Assembly (NCBI GenBank): GCA_031290725.1
Contig: JAITMZ010000099.1
Coordinates: 1-6,870, forward strand
Source of the DNA: Spirochaetaceae bacterium
GTDB taxonomy: Bacteria > Spirochaetota > Spirochaetia > Treponematales > Treponemataceae
DNA: 6,870 nucleotides
Direction of reading: 5' to 3'
Each line of letters begins with the position of its first letter. Position 1 is the stretch's first letter. Under the pieces are notes generated by a model, which was not told the origin of the DNA, ran no database searches, and saw only the letters and a list, made by a program, of their open reading frames with translations. Below, in pieces: positions 6,546-6,870 of the stretch. Position numbers and translations under genes: made by a program.

Positions 6546-6676
6546 CCTCACGCGGAGGCGCGGAGACGCGGAGGGGATTTAGGTATTCCTCACGCAGAGG
6601 CGCAGAGACGCAAAGGGGGGGAAAGGGTTTGGCGGGCTGGACTTCCGAGAAAGAACCTCACGCGGAGACGCGGAGG
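6546..6676 (+). repeat. Cluster of 8-bp RCGCRGAG repeats in three blocks
   Basis: Three blocks each begin with CCTC: 6546-6576, 6588-6618 and 6656-6676. Inside them 8-mers follow one another directly: ACGCGGAG, GCGCGGAG, ACGCGGAG (6550-6573); ACGCAGAG, GCGCAGAG, ACGCAAAG (6592-6615); ACGCGGAG twice (6660-6675). The third block lacks one unit. Repeats of this kind are scattered between genes in many unrelated bacterial genomes. ORFs predicted across this stretch on either strand are artefacts of the repeat. Confidence 0.85.
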
Positions 6677-6688
6677 TGCCAGGCACCT
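6674..6688. repeat. Perfect inverted repeat AGGTGCC-A-GGCACCT
   Basis: Two 7-bp arms around a single A, overlapping the end of the last RCGCRGAG unit and ending 5 nt before the -35 box of the next gene. With a one-base centre it is better suited to protein binding as DNA than to an RNA hairpin. It could be an operator for the downstream gene, or the nucleus of a REP-like dispersed element. Confidence 0.6.
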
Positions 6689-6693
6689 ATGAC

Positions 6694-6721
6694 TTGACAA
6701 AAGCAGGGGATGTGGTATAAT
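6694..6721 (+). promoter_or_regulatory. Consensus sigma-70 promoter (TTGACA-16-TATAAT)
   Basis: TTGACA at 6694-6699 and TATAAT at 6716-6721 are both perfect consensus hexamers with a 16-nt spacer, close to the 17-nt optimum. The -10 box ends only 6 nt before the ATG at 6728, so transcription should start at or within a base or two of that codon. Confidence 0.8.
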
Positions 6722-6727
6722 AAGTAC

Positions 6728-6870
6728 ATGGACATGAATATCGAGTTTAATCAGGCAGCGTTCAGACACGGCGTGAGCGAGGACGACATTTGGTCCGCTG
6801 TCGAAAAATTCATCTACGACAGCCCGATGCCCGGCTACGACAACAAGCACCTGCTACTCGGTTTTGATGT
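6728..6870 (+). CDS. Small BrnT-like/toxin-like protein, N-terminal part (continues past the window)
   Basis: The first 47 codons are open. The protein begins MDMNIEFNQAAFRHGVSEDD and continues with FIYDSPMPGYDNKHLLLGFD. A short strand, then a helix with an (F/K)-x-HGVS-type turn, then a strand with LLxGFD resembles BrnT-type RNase toxins and related small bacterial proteins, but too little is present to fix the family, and a BrnA-like antitoxin would lie outside the window. The start is uncertain: in-frame ATGs occur at 6710, 6728 and 6734. The 6710 codon lies between the -35 and -10 boxes, so that promoter could not make a transcript containing it. 6728 or 6734 fits, giving a leaderless or near-leaderless mRNA. 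No Shine-Dalgarno is usable for either. Confidence 0.6.
   Translation, partial: MDMNIEFNQAAFRHGVSEDDIWSAVEKFIYDSPMPGYDNKHLLLGFD

Noticed and set aside
6546..6676. CRISPR array
   Set aside because: Blocks are short, spacing is irregular (about 11 and 37 nt), the units vary, and there are no cas genes.
6503..6850. ORFs on both strands across the RCGCRGAG repeats
   Set aside because: Their residues follow the 8-bp repeat unit, and they overlap a better supported promoter and gene start.

Overview
The window is GC-rich and mostly coding on the minus strand. I think it comes from a spirochaete, possibly a Treponema-like one. That guess rests only on the style of the dispersed repeats and of the small toxin-like gene at the right edge, and no marker gene confirms it.

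Positions 6056 down to 1 hold two tandem RND-superfamily (AcrB/MdtBC-like) inner-membrane efflux subunits, both read leftwards. The upstream one (6056 to 2879) has the normal size and topology but is broken by a one-base frameshift near 3900. It also carries an in-frame insert of about 36 residues that is itself a dispersed palindromic repeat. The downstream one (2886 to beyond position 1) overlaps it by 8 nt, is open for 962 codons and runs off the window. The two proteins differ strongly from each other, which suggests a heteromeric RND pair. No adaptor (MFP) or outer-membrane factor gene is visible.

Positions 6057-6285 form an AT-rich leader upstream of the RND operon. It holds several overlapping inverted repeats, a 12-bp perfect palindrome, and a 45-codon ORF that ends in an ATGA overlap with the RND start.

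From 6259 on, the plus strand carries a second copy of the repeat found inside the RND gene, a short ORF ending in a UVR (UvrB/UvrC) motif whose ATG lies inside that repeat, and a cluster of 8-bp RCGCRGAG repeats. These are followed by a perfect inverted repeat, a near-ideal sigma-70 promoter, and the first 47 codons of a small BrnT-like or toxin-like protein whose transcript may be leaderless.

The main unusual signal is the mobile-looking palindromic repeat family. One copy sits in frame in a transporter loop, and another supplies the start codon and first residues of a UVR-motif ORF, a behaviour resembling Rickettsia palindromic elements.
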